Source of the DNA: a bacterium
GTDB lineage: Bacteria; Electryoneota; Electryoneia; Electryoneales; Electryoneaceae
Assembly: GCA_019912845.1 (NCBI GenBank)
Contig: JAIOHU010000031.1
Coordinates: 1-43,554 of the forward strand
Length of the DNA stretch: 43,554 nt
Reading direction: 5' to 3'
The notes below the pieces were generated by a model that did not search any database, was not told the DNA's origin, and saw only the letters and a program-made list of their open reading frames with translations. Both the position numbers and the translations under genes were made by a program. This document shows positions 9,863 through 18,486 of the stretch, in pieces. Each line of letters opens with the position of its first letter. Position 1 is the stretch's first letter.

Positions 9863-12144
9863 TGGGACACCTTGTAAGCAAGCATCAAACTTTACTGAAG
9901 GACTGGATACCAGCTAGATTGTCGTACCTGGTATTTCTGGCTGTACTGATGAGTCTGGCATTTTCCTGCCCTCTCTTTGCAGTTGAGAGCAATCCACCAC
10001 TCGAGCATGAAAAGAAGATGGTTGAGTTGGAGGATGGGCGGGTGTTTGCTGCTTTGGACCTGCCCCTGTTCCTGCGAATGGGACTTGCTCCCGAAGGTGG
10101 AAGCAGCTCCACCCTTCTCGGCGACAAAGCCGCTAAGGAGGGTATCAAGCTACGTGAGGGTGAAAACCGTGTCCCCTTTGGGATGAACACGATCATCGTA
10201 TTTGGTGATGGAACCCCACCCCAGGTCAATTCCAGCTTTGAGAATGCAAACCGTCAACGCAATAGTTCTGGCACTGTCTACGGTGCAAATCTTTCAGTCT
10301 CGTTCAGTGCTGCTGATAAAGGATCAGGTGTGCAGGATATTTACCTTTCCATTAATGGCGCACCCTACAGACCCTACCGTGATCCTCTAACCGATTTTAT
10401 GCGTACGCGTGAAATGCGTATCAGCTATTACGCAGTTGACCGGGTTGGAAATGTTTCAGCGGTAAAAGAAGAAATTTTCTGGGTTGATGTTACCCCTCCC
10501 GAAACCGACCTGAATGTGTCAGGTGTTCGCGACCTTGAGGTCTATTCGCCTGAGGTGACACTCACTTTGAGTAGTAGTGATACTCCCGCTGATGTTAAAA
10601 CCATATTCTGGCAATTTGACGATGTTGGCGCAAACAGTTATCGTGGTCCGGTTTCAGTTTCAAACCTTAGTGACGGTGAGCATGTTTTTCATTACTGGGC
10701 AGTTGATCAGGTTGGTAATGAAGAAGGTCACAAGACACTCAATTTTTACCTGGATAAAACCTCGTCTGAACTTTCACTGGAATATATCGGTGAACATCAT
10801 TTGATTGATGTAACCACCTATGTTGCCTTTGATGTCCGAGTGAAACTCAGTGCAGGCGACAATAGATCAGGAGTCAAACGGATCACCTACAGCATCAATG
10901 GCGAGGAGTGGATGGATTATGCCTTGCCTTTCGCGCTCCCTCAGGAGAGTGGGCTGTATACCATCCGTTACCAGAGCGAAGATATTGTAGGAAATAAATC
11001 TGAAATCCTGACTGCAAAAGCATATCTGGATAAAACACCACCTAACACCAATCACAGTTTTGGCGCAATTACCTTCCGTGAAGGGGAACGAACCGCTCTG
11101 AATTCCGAGACTGCAATAACGCTGAATCCGGTTGACCTTGAGGTTGGAGTAGAGACTACTTTTTACAGCATAAACGGTGGCAAAGCTCAGGAATATATTG
11201 AACCGCTTACCTTTCCCGAAGAGGGTGCAATTGATCTGAAATATTGGGCAGTTGACTATGTTAAGAACACCGAAGAAGCTCATCTTATCCAGCTACAGGT
11301 TGATAACCGTCCACGTAAAGCTGCCGAAGTTGCTGCACCATTGGAACAGACTTTCAGGTTTATCGAGGATGAATCGGGAAGTATCTCCGGACCCAACAGT
11401 TTGCCATTCTACCTGAGAATTTCAGCCAGTCCCGAAGATACGGCAACCTCATTTTTGCTAGCATACAACACCACCAGTAAGGACACCTTCCCCATTAAGC
11501 TGCCGAAGGAAGGGAAAGTACCCATTGTTGTCAGTATGCCTGGCAACAAACAGAAATTCATTGTTTCCGGTGATGATACACCTCCTCGAACACGTGCTAA
11601 CTATATGAAAGCTCCCGCTTCGCAGTCGAAGGGCAATCAGTTTTATGGTGATGGGCTGGAAGTACAGCTTCACGCGGATGATTCAGGTGTCGGTGTAGAA
11701 AAAACATTTTATTCTATAGATGGGGCGCAGTTTGTGCCGTACACAGTAATCCTTGATAATTTTTTCCGTGAGAAACCTTATACGGTAAATTATTATTCTG
11801 TTGATGCGGTTGGAAATGCGGAAAAGCCCGGCAAGGATGAGTTTATCGTCGATCTCACAGCACCCTACACAACCCATAAAGTACAGGGTAAATTTTACGG
11901 TGCGACTTTATCGCCCTCATCAGAAATCGTTCTCTCCTCTAGCGACAATCTGAGCGGTGTCAAGAACATCTATTATTCATTTGATGATGGTGAACCGATC
12001 CGGTATAAATCTGTTCTTGCGTCTTCCGCATTCAACAAACTAGAACCGGGAAAACATGTCCTCAATTACTGGGGTGTTGATAACGTTGATAATACAGAAA
12101 ACCGGAATCAATTCAGATTCTCTTACGATCCAATTCCACCTTAA
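9862..12144 (+). CDS. OmpL47/Ig-like repeat envelope protein, second copy, ends at in-frame TAA
   Basis: The ATG overlaps the upstream stop (TAATG), with AGGG just before it. The protein has 760 residues and a signal peptide (YLVFLAVLMSLAFSCPLFAV). Module 1 is the same N-terminal domain as in the upstream gene (LPLFLRMGLAPEGGSSSTLL) plus four OmpL47-type repeats. From about residue 485 the N-terminal domain occurs a second time (LPFYLRISASPEDTATSFLL), followed by two repeats. The frame then stops at TAA 12142-12144, exactly in a repeat linker (SYDPIPP-stop). The same frame continues with three more repeats to 12954. The protein made may be a truncated form, or the full 1030 residues if the stop is an error or is read through. 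Confidence 0.75.
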   Translation: MGHLVSKHQTLLKDWIPARLSYLVFLAVLMSLAFSCPLFAVESNPPLEHEKKMVELEDGRVFAALDLPLFLRMGLAPEGGSSSTLLGDKAAKEGIKLREGENRVPFGMNTIIVFGDGTPPQVNSSFENANRQRNSSGTVYGANLSVSFSAADKGSGVQDIYLSINGAPYRPYRDPLTDFMRTREMRISYYAVDRVGNVSAVKEEIFWVDVTPPETDLNVSGVRDLEVYSPEVTLTLSSSDTPADVKTIFWQFDDVGANSYRGPVSVSNLSDGEHVFHYWAVDQVGNEEGHKTLNFYLDKTSSELSLEYIGEHHLIDVTTYVAFDVRVKLSAGDNRSGVKRITYSINGEEWMDYALPFALPQESGLYTIRYQSEDIVGNKSEILTAKAYLDKTPPNTNHSFGAITFREGERTALNSETAITLNPVDLEVGVETTFYSINGGKAQEYIEPLTFPEEGAIDLKYWAVDYVKNTEEAHLIQLQVDNRPRKAAEVAAPLEQTFRFIEDESGSISGPNSLPFYLRISASPEDTATSFLLAYNTTSKDTFPIKLPKEGKVPIVVSMPGNKQKFIVSGDDTPPRTRANYMKAPASQSKGNQFYGDGLEVQLHADDSGVGVEKTFYSIDGAQFVPYTVILDNFFREKPYTVNYYSVDAVGNAEKPGKDEFIVDLTAPYTTHKVQGKFYGATLSPSSEIVLSSSDNLSGVKNIYYSFDDGEPIRYKSVLASSAFNKLEPGKHVLNYWGVDNVDNTENRNQFRFSYDPIPP

Positions 12145-12954
12145 GCCGACCTGGCAGTACGGGGGGATGTTGCCATAGTCGGAGGGACAAGATATATCTC
12201 CCCGCGTTCACGGATTGCTTTCTCCTCCAAGGACGATGTCTTGGAAACCGGTACTCTGGAAATTCGTATAGACGAGGGTGGATTCAGCAACTACAGTTCG
12301 CCTGTTGCGGTGCCCGAAATGACCGGTAACCATACAATTTATGCACGTACGGTGGATATCGTTGGCAACAAAACCAATGCTGATCCCCTGCAAGTGTTTA
12401 TGGATATCACTTCACCGGTCTCGACACTGGAATTGAAAGGTGCAGTTTATACTTTGAGGGACGTTACATATATTCATCCAACGACAGAATTGGTGTTCAG
12501 CGCAACGGATGAGCATTCCGGTGTTAAGACGATCACCGGACAGATCAATGGTGGCACCTGGCGAGATTTGAGTAAACCCATCACCCTTGGTTCAGAAGGA
12601 AATAAACAACTGAAATACGCAGCCATTGACAATGTAAATAATCGTGAGAACATTAAAGATATGCTGATTATTGTTGATTCTTCACCTCCTGATCTATCCT
12701 GGCAGTTCTCTGAAGACGCGATTGGTAAAGAGGGTGGGGTGGATGTTTATCCGTCTGGTACAACCTTATATCTTGAAGCGAAGGATGCAATCAGTGCGGT
12801 GGAGCGGATTCTTTATAAAATCGGTGATGAAGAATATCTGTATAGAACACCATTAAGTGCTTTAGCCACTGAGGAGATTCTGGAAATAGAAGTCACCGCA
12901 ATTGATCGTCTCGGGAATAGCGCAACAAAAACCATACGATGTATGTTCAGATAA
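12145..12954 (+). pseudogene. Detached C-terminal part of the second OmpL47-like gene
   Basis: The reading frame immediately after the TAA at 12142 is the same frame as the gene upstream. It stays open for 269 codons to the TAA at 12954, encoding ADLAVRGDVAIVGGTRYISP and then three complete OmpL47-type repeats (GFSNYSSPVAV, YARTVDIVGNKT; IDNVNNRE; TAIDRLGNSATKT). Nothing resembling a ribosome site and start precedes it. The first usable start codon, TTG 12241, would begin mid-repeat. The simplest reading is that one gene of 1031 codons (9862-12954) carries a single nonsense codon. One base change from AAA, CAA, GAA or TAC would explain it. A sequencing error or programmed readthrough remains possible. 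Confidence 0.75.
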
Positions 12955-12970
12955 AAATTGATTTTGAAGT

Positions 12971-13139
12971 GTTTATAGCGTTTTTCGAAAGTATTGTCCG
13001 ATTGCGTCATGCCAGCATGGGGTTAGCTGGCATCCAGGAAGGTATTAGTACTATTGATTTCAGGACTAATTGGAAAACGGTAATCCGAACAACACAAACA
13101 TATAGCAGTTTGGAATGAGACAATAATTCCAAGAATCAG
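12971..13139. repeat. 168-bp dispersed repeat, copy A
   Basis: This copy begins GTTTATAGC and ends CCAAGAATCAG. It contains a hairpin, ATGCCAGC (13009-13016) with GCTGGCAT (13026-13033), followed by a conserved tail (GGAAGGTATTA, TGATTTCAGGACTAATTGGA, GAGACAATAATTCC). The same sequence recurs in the same orientation at 35846-36012, with about 20-25 differences by eye. It sits upstream of the PH-SHOCT gene and may contain its promoter region. Confidence 0.85.
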
Positions 13140-13181
13140 TATATATTGTATTTCGGTCAAGGATATTAAAGGAGAATAAAG

Positions 13182-13685
13182 ATGGCAGTCAATAAACAGA
13201 TTGTTGATGAGCAAATCAAAGCTCTTGAAGGGACTTTCGATACTTTTGGAACAAAAAAAGAGATTGAATACCTTCCTGAAATTCTAAATCCAGAGGAGAC
13301 CATTCACGCACTTGCCAGTGGTATGTTACGTGGAACAACCTGGCTGCTTATAGTTACCGATAAGCGAGTTATTTTTGTCGACAAAAAAATGGTCGGCGGA
13401 CTGGAACAGGTTGATTTTCCGTTATCTCGTATTTCTGGTGTTCAACACAAGCAGGGCAATATCAAAGGTGAAATTACCCTGACAGTTGAAGGAGTTGAAC
13501 AGTCAATCCTTAATGTCAGCAACAAATATGTAACCAAAGTTGCTGGTGTAATTTCTGATTTACTCGATGAACGGTTTGATGTTGCCGGTCAAATCGAAAA
13601 GCTGGCGGATCTTGTGTCGAGAGAATTGCTTACGGAAGAGGAGTTTCTCACACGTAAGAAAAAACTACTGGATAAAGACGTTTGA
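13182..13685 (+). CDS. PH domain protein with C-terminal SHOCT motif
   Basis: This 167-residue soluble protein starts at an ATG preceded by AAGGAG. Residues about 35-125 fit a bacterial pleckstrin-homology (YokE/bPH) domain. There is a run of beta-strands with GTTWLLIVTDKRVIFVDKKM, the characteristic turn in which a protein handles its own ligand-binding strand pair, followed by PLSRISGVQHKQGNIKGEIT. Residues 135-165 (KLADLVSRELLTEEEFLTRK) are a SHOCT motif, the short C-terminal helix pair often fused to bacterial PH domains and thought to mediate oligomerisation. There are no membrane segments. The function is unknown. A bidirectional terminator follows and the next gene is convergent. Confidence 0.85.
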   Translation: MAVNKQIVDEQIKALEGTFDTFGTKKEIEYLPEILNPEETIHALASGMLRGTTWLLIVTDKRVIFVDKKMVGGLEQVDFPLSRISGVQHKQGNIKGEITLTVEGVEQSILNVSNKYVTKVAGVISDLLDERFDVAGQIEKLADLVSRELLTEEEFLTRKKKLLDKDV

Positions 13686-13706
13686 TTTTTGTATACTTGG
13701 TCAGCG

Positions 13707-13741
13707 AAAACCCCGGGAACAGGCATTATTCTCGGGGTTTT
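13707..13741. terminator. Bidirectional terminator
   Basis: AAAACCCCGGGAA (13707-13719) pairs with TTCTCGGGGTTTT (13729-13741), giving a 13-bp stem with one G-T pair and a 9-nt loop. The A- and T-tracts at the two ends let it act on both strands. It separates the PH-SHOCT gene from the convergent ABC permease gene. Confidence 0.85.
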
Positions 13742-13747
13742 CCAGCT

Positions 13748-14974
13748 TTATTCGTAACGTAAGGCTTCAATCGGGTGCAGACGACTGGCTTTCCAGGCGG
13801 GCCAGGTGCCAAATGCAATACCGATGATACTGCAGAAAATCAAACCTGCGAAGATTGTCCAGATAGGAACAGTGACAGGTAGTTGAGTCACTTTGCCAAC
13901 CAGAACTGATGCAGCAACTCCAACCACAATACCAAAAACAGCTCCAATCTCGGTGAGGATAACTGCTTCCACCAGGAATTGCCCCATAATTTCGATTCGT
14001 TTTGCACCTAACGCTTTCCGAACCCCTATTTCCCTCGTACGTTCAGTTACCGAAACCAGCATGATGTTCATAATACCGACACCGGCAACCAGCAGGGCGA
14101 TTGATGCAATTCCAAACGCTGCAATGCGTATCCATTTGGTCATATCATTGAAAGAATCGACAATTTGATTTGAATGCCAGACACCAAAATTGTTCGGATC
14201 ACCTGGTTTTAACCCACGAGCGACACGTACCGCCCCAATAGTCTGTTCAAGTGCTTCATCAATTTTTGTTGGGTCTTTTGTGTGTACAGTGATATTCCAG
14301 CTTCGCTCTGAACCCCACCAGTTGGTGAAGGTCGTAATCGGAACTGCTACACGATTGTCAGCATTCCGATTCATCATTGAACCCATCTCCTGGAATACCC
14401 CAATCACTGTTGCACTTTGCCCGTCGATGGTAATTCGCTCACCAATTGGATCTCGATATGGGAAAAGCTTACGTGCGGGACCAGCACCAATCACACAGAC
14501 AGGGCGAGCGTATTGAACATCCACCTGAGTGAAATTACGTCCGGTTTCGATCATATAACCATTATTGACAGCGAATCCTGTCGCTCCACCGGCGATGGTG
14601 ACATTCGGAGGTGTGGCTTCATTTTCAAATTTCAATGTAGCACCCCAGTGCCATATCTCAGGTGCGACAACATCGACTAACGGTACATTTTCCTCAATCG
14701 CACGAACCTCAGTCATTCCAATTTTCGGACGATATTTTCGATTCCTTCTGTGACCACCATCCCCAATCTGTTGGTCATACCGTTGAACCTGGAAGACCCC
14801 GGCGGAGAGCTGCGACATCTCCTCTTCCATCATCTGTTGCAAACCCTTAATTACAGACATTGTTGCTATAATAGTCATAACACCAATAACCACCCCAAGG
14901 AGGGTCAATCCACTTCGGAGTTTATGGGCAAAGATGCTGGTAAGTGAAATATATAATGATTCAGAATAGTTCAT
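13748..14974 (-). CDS. MacB-like ABC transporter permease, second permease of operon
   Basis: I start at ATG 14972-14974 (MNYSESLYISLTSIFAHKLR), which has AGGA 6 nt upstream. A TTG two codons earlier overlaps the upstream stop but lacks spacing for a ribosome site. The 408-residue protein has the MacB fold: one N-terminal membrane helix (LTLLGVVIGVMTIIATMSVI), a roughly 220-residue periplasmic domain, and three C-terminal helices making an FtsX domain. The FtsX domain holds the conserved block GVGIMNIMLVSVTERTREIG followed by VRKALGAK. It lies 2 bp after the preceding permease gene, and the two probably form a heterodimer driven by the ATPase at 16434-17180. Substrate unknown; relatives move lipoproteins, peptides or macrolides. 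Confidence 0.93.
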   Translation of the reverse strand: MNYSESLYISLTSIFAHKLRSGLTLLGVVIGVMTIIATMSVIKGLQQMMEEEMSQLSAGVFQVQRYDQQIGDGGHRRNRKYRPKIGMTEVRAIEENVPLVDVVAPEIWHWGATLKFENEATPPNVTIAGGATGFAVNNGYMIETGRNFTQVDVQYARPVCVIGAGPARKLFPYRDPIGERITIDGQSATVIGVFQEMGSMMNRNADNRVAVPITTFTNWWGSERSWNITVHTKDPTKIDEALEQTIGAVRVARGLKPGDPNNFGVWHSNQIVDSFNDMTKWIRIAAFGIASIALLVAGVGIMNIMLVSVTERTREIGVRKALGAKRIEIMGQFLVEAVILTEIGAVFGIVVGVAASVLVGKVTQLPVTVPIWTIFAGLIFCSIIGIAFGTWPAWKASRLHPIEALRYE

Positions 14975-14976
14975 GA

Positions 14977-16200
14977 TCAATCCTGCCGTAAGGCTGTAAT
15001 CGGATCAAGTCGAGCAGCACGAGTTGCGGGCAATAGTCCAAATACCAATCCGACAAAGCTGGAAAAGAGGACTGCAAGCAGTGCCAACCAGAGCGGCAGT
15101 GAAGTCGGCAGGAACTTATCCATTGCTGCACCTCCCAGTGCAGCCAAGCCAAGCCCCACGATTCCACCGAATGAGCAGATCAGCATCGACTCAACGAGAA
15201 ACTGCCAGAGAATATGTGTGGTTTTTGCACCAACTGCCTTTCGCATGCCAATCTCCCAGGTGCGTTCAGTCACCGAGACCAGCATGATGTTCATGATGCC
15301 AATCCCACCCACCGCAAGCGCAATCCCACCGATTATCAGCCCTGCGATATAAATACCCGCAGTCATTCGTTTGTAAAAATCGGTCAAAGCTTCCTGACGG
15401 TTGATGGCGAAATTGTTATCTTCCATTGGTTGGAGGCTGCGACTGCGTCTCAGGATACCTGTCAGTTCGTCAACCATCGCATCCATATTGTTGGAATCCT
15501 TCGCCTTCGAAACAATACTAAGTGAGCGGTGATGCCCATAATTGTCGAGCAAGGTATTCAATGGAATCATAACGTAATTATCATTAGACTCACCGAAGGA
15601 AGTGCCCTGTCGCTCAAGAATTCCCACAACGGTATAACTATGCGCACCGACTCTAAGATGTCTGCCGATAGGGTTGTAAGGATCGAAAACATCACGTTTG
15701 ATATCTGCACCAATCACACAGACTTTTCGCGATGAGCGGTTGTCTAACTCAGAGACAAAACGTCCATATTCAGGTACGTGCCCACCAGTGTAAACGTAGT
15801 CAGGTGTAACTCCTACAATGCCAACACGATCTATAGTATTACTCTTGAATGATATAGGACGGACTGTCCATGTATATGCTGCAACTACTTCGGCAAGTTC
15901 AAGCTGCTCTTTTACATCCTGGAAATTTTCCATGGTTAATTTAGGACGATTCCGGTAAATCCACCAATCATCCATCACAATCCATGGCCACTGCTCTACA
16001 TATACAGTACCACTTCCAATGAATGATATCTGACGCTGGAAAGAAGAATTTAACCCTTGAATGATCATCATCATCAGGGTTACTGTCACCACCCCGATCA
16101 CGATCCCGAGGGTCGTCAGGATGGTACGGGTCTTATTTGCCCAAAGTGCGCGTTGGGCAATTTTTATTCCTTCCAAAAAACTGTAGGTCAGATCATGCAT
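14977..16200 (-). CDS. MacB-like ABC transporter permease, first permease of operon
   Basis: The protein has 407 residues from ATG 16198-16200; the ribosome site is weak. The topology is as in MacB without its ATPase: a membrane helix near residues 20-45 (ILTTLGIVIGVVTVTLMMMI), a periplasmic domain (about 50-280) and three C-terminal helices with the FtsX block GGIGIMNIMLVSVTERTWEI and GMRKAVGAK. It is a diverged paralogue of the downstream permease. The 233-bp gap before it, holding an imperfect hairpin repeat, separates it from the ATPase gene. Transcription is probably still continuous because all five genes point the same way, but expression of the permease pair may be modulated there. 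Confidence 0.93.
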   Translation of the reverse strand: MHDLTYSFLEGIKIAQRALWANKTRTILTTLGIVIGVVTVTLMMMIIQGLNSSFQRQISFIGSGTVYVEQWPWIVMDDWWIYRNRPKLTMENFQDVKEQLELAEVVAAYTWTVRPISFKSNTIDRVGIVGVTPDYVYTGGHVPEYGRFVSELDNRSSRKVCVIGADIKRDVFDPYNPIGRHLRVGAHSYTVVGILERQGTSFGESNDNYVMIPLNTLLDNYGHHRSLSIVSKAKDSNNMDAMVDELTGILRRSRSLQPMEDNNFAINRQEALTDFYKRMTAGIYIAGLIIGGIALAVGGIGIMNIMLVSVTERTWEIGMRKAVGAKTTHILWQFLVESMLICSFGGIVGLGLAALGGAAMDKFLPTSLPLWLALLAVLFSSFVGLVFGLLPATRAARLDPITALRQD

Positions 16201-16370
16201 AATTTATTGTCTGGTAAAATCGTTGTAAAATTTATCGGCTCTTCGTTTATTCGTGTGGGCAGCCGAATGTGTTCTTTACGGTTTATCTAAGAATGAACAA
16301 TTTCAGATTTTTTAGTAGAATTGCGTATAATTAATATTTTCTAACAGTAGCATTTTCAATTGCTTCCTGG

Positions 16371-16395
16371 ATTCCAGCTAACACCATGCTGGAAT
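16371..16395. repeat. Dispersed hairpin repeat (GCTGGAAT family), minus orientation
   Basis: ATTCCAGC (16371-16378) and GCTGGAAT (16388-16395) form an 8-bp stem around a 9-nt loop. It belongs to the same family as the hairpins at 13009, 30404-30537 and 35884, but in the opposite orientation, and the flanking CCTGG/CCAGG is shared. It lies between the ATPase and permease genes of the transporter operon. Confidence 0.8.
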
Positions 16396-16433
16396 GACGC
16401 AGGCGGAAACAGCGAAGAACCAAATTTATTCAT

Positions 16434-17180
16434 TTAAGCCGCTTCGCCATTTTCTTCAGGTTTTGCGGCAAATCCACCATTCATTCCAGTGCGTGGTTCC
16501 TGCCTTTTATCCGAGCTGATGTTGCCATCAAACAAGCGAACAACACGATGAGCATACGCCGCGATATCCTCTTCATGAGTAACCAGCACAATTGTATTTC
16601 CATTCTGGTGGAGTTCGTGAAACAGTTGCATGATCTCATAGCTGGTGCGGCTGTCCAGGTTTCCGGTAGGTTCGTCCGCCAGTAACAAACTAGGGCGATT
16701 AACCAGCGCACGTGCCACTGCAACACGTTGACGTTGTCCGCCGGAAAGTTCATTCGGTTTATGTTTCATGCGTTCTGCAAGCCCTACGCGACTGAGCGCC
16801 TCATTCGTCTGCTCTCGTCTTTTCGCACGACTCATCCCAGCATAAATCAATGGCAGTTCCACATTGTGATACGCATCTGCACGAGGCAAAAGGTTGAATG
16901 TCTGGAAAACAAAACCAATTCGTCGATTACGAACATCCGCCAGCTCATTGTCGGTCATATTGTTGACCTCCTCACCAGCCAGATGATAATTCCCTGTGGT
17001 TGGTGTGTCTAGACAGCCAATGATGTTCATCAAGGTAGATTTTCCTGATCCCGACGGTCCCATAATCGCAACATACTCACCCTGTTCAATGATCAGGTCA
17101 ACATCTTTCAAAGCGGGAACCTTGATTTTGCCGATCTCATATATCTTTGAAATGTTTTTCAGACGAATTATTTCACTCAT
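16434..17180 (-). CDS. ABC transporter ATP-binding protein, MacB/LolD type
   Basis: I start at ATG 17178-17180 ([20 protein letters not shown]), with GAGG 5 nt upstream and 7 bp after the adaptor gene. The open frame reaches 17270, but that extension overlaps the adaptor gene. In the 248-residue protein, Walker A is GPSGSGKST (41-49), the signature [15 protein letters not shown] begins at 145, and Walker [13 protein letters not shown] ends in Asp169-Glu170 plus the D-loop. The switch histidine is in LVTHEED. The spacing of motifs is that of the MacB/LolD/FtsE branch, which energises periplasmic mechanotransmission rather than transport across the inner membrane. Partners are the two permeases downstream. 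Confidence 0.95.
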   Translation of the reverse strand: MSEIIRLKNISKIYEIGKIKVPALKDVDLIIEQGEYVAIMGPSGSGKSTLMNIIGCLDTPTTGNYHLAGEEVNNMTDNELADVRNRRIGFVFQTFNLLPRADAYHNVELPLIYAGMSRAKRREQTNEALSRVGLAERMKHKPNELSGGQRQRVAVARALVNRPSLLLADEPTGNLDSRTSYEIMQLFHELHQNGNTIVLVTHEEDIAAYAHRVVRLFDGNISSDKRQEPRTGMNGGFAAKPEENGEAA

Positions 17181-17187
17181 GCTATCC

Positions 17188-18486
17188 TCAGTTCTCGTCT
17201 TTTTTCTTAACTTCTGAACCGTCCGAACCATCTTCATCCTTCTTCGGCTCGTCATATTCCACACGATCACCGCTATGGAGGTCTCGCGAGAGCATTTTGA
17301 ATGGACCGGTAATAATCAATTCACCCTCTTCCAGTCCGGAGACTATTTCAAAATGGGTGTCGGAATAGATTCCCAGCTCAACTTCACGCACCCATGCAGA
17401 ATCATCTTTGGCAACATATACAACTTCCGTGAGGTCATCTCTGGAAATTTCGTCGTCCTTACCGAATTCCATATCGCCTTTGCCCTTCTTTTTCGATTTC
17501 ACAGAAGAGCGAGCTTTTTGCTCTTTCTTCTTTTCATCATCCAAAGAACGAACAGTAATCGCCTCCTGTGGTACAACCACAGCAGATTCACGTTCATCGG
17601 TAATAATTTCAACAGTCGCACTCATTCCCGGTCGCAGGTTTTTCACTTTGTCAACGATAGCAACCTTCACTTCAAAGTTTGTTACCTCTTCCGCTGATCC
17701 CTGACCACGAATGATGCCGGAATGAGCGATTTCAGTTACAATACCTTTGTATTTATCACTCGGCATGGCGAATACTTCGATATCAACCATATCCTCAAGT
17801 TCTATCAGGATAACATCGTTTTCGTTAACTTCGACGTTCACTTCCATACGTTCGAGTTGCGCAACCACCATGATTACATCTTCAGAGAAGGTAGCACCAA
17901 TTGCCATCTCTCCAATTTCCTTGTTAAGGCGAGTTACGATTCCACTTATCGGGGAGTAGATACGGGTCTTGTCCAGCGCATCCTGACTCTGAGCAACATT
18001 AGCCCGCACTCGATCAACATCCGCTTCAAACCGCTTTAGCGTTGCCTGTGCTCCTTCGAGCTGTGCATCGCTGGCAAGATTATCGTCGTGTAGTTCGGCA
18101 GTACGTTTTAAGTTGGATCGTGCCTCCTGCAAACTGGCTTCAGCACTTGCCAGAGCATATCGATTCTGCTCAAGTGCTGCAGTGTAATTTTCATCCTCGA
18201 TACGTACCAGCAATTTCCCCTTTTCAACCGCTTCACCCTCTTGTGCACCCAGGAAAAGGATACGTCCAGAAACATTCGCGCTGATATTCACATCCACTTC
18301 CGGCTGAATTTTACCGGATGCAGATACTGTTTGCACAAGACTGTCGACCTCCACAAATGCAACATCAACCTTTTTACCTTCGGGTTTCCGTTTCATAAAG
18401 ATATTTGCGATGACCAGCGCAGAAATAAGTACAACAACACCTACAATGATCCAGATTCTAAGATTTCGACCAGAACTCTTACTCAT
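17188..18486 (-). CDS. Periplasmic adaptor subunit (MacA/HlyD-like membrane fusion protein)
   Basis: The protein has 432 residues and starts inside the last codons of the TolC gene (8-bp overlap), showing translational coupling. A single N-terminal membrane anchor ([20 protein letters not shown]) is followed by a lipoyl-like strand pair ([20 protein letters not shown]), a coiled-coil hairpin (about 95-170, with [20 protein letters not shown]), the returning lipoyl half ([14 protein letters not shown]) and beta-barrel domains ([12 protein letters not shown]). Between about 310 and 345 is an unusual basic insertion ([20 protein letters not shown]), and the C-terminus is very acidic. It should bridge the inner-membrane permeases to the outer-membrane channel encoded just upstream. 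Confidence 0.93.
   Translation of the reverse strand: MSKSSGRNLRIWIIVGVVVLISALVIANIFMKRKPEGKKVDVAFVEVDSLVQTVSASGKIQPEVDVNISANVSGRILFLGAQEGEAVEKGKLLVRIEDENYTAALEQNRYALASAEASLQEARSNLKRTAELHDDNLASDAQLEGAQATLKRFEADVDRVRANVAQSQDALDKTRIYSPISGIVTRLNKEIGEMAIGATFSEDVIMVVAQLERMEVNVEVNENDVILIELEDMVDIEVFAMPSDKYKGIVTEIAHSGIIRGQGSAEEVTNFEVKVAIVDKVKNLRPGMSATVEIITDERESAVVVPQEAITVRSLDDEKKKEQKARSSVKSKKKGKGDMEFGKDDEISRDDLTEVVYVAKDDSAWVREVELGIYSDTHFEIVSGLEEGELIITGPFKMLSRDLHSGDRVEYDEPKKDEDGSDGSEVKKKDEN

Noticed and set aside
12142-12144. Frameshift as the cause of the split OmpL47 gene
   Set aside because: Both parts lie in the same reading frame, so the break is a single nonsense codon; selenocysteine-type recoding is unlikely because the codon is TAA.
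13893-14850. Plus-strand open frames across the ABC permease genes
   Set aside because: They are antisense shadows of strongly conserved MacB-like permeases and lack ribosome sites and family resemblance.
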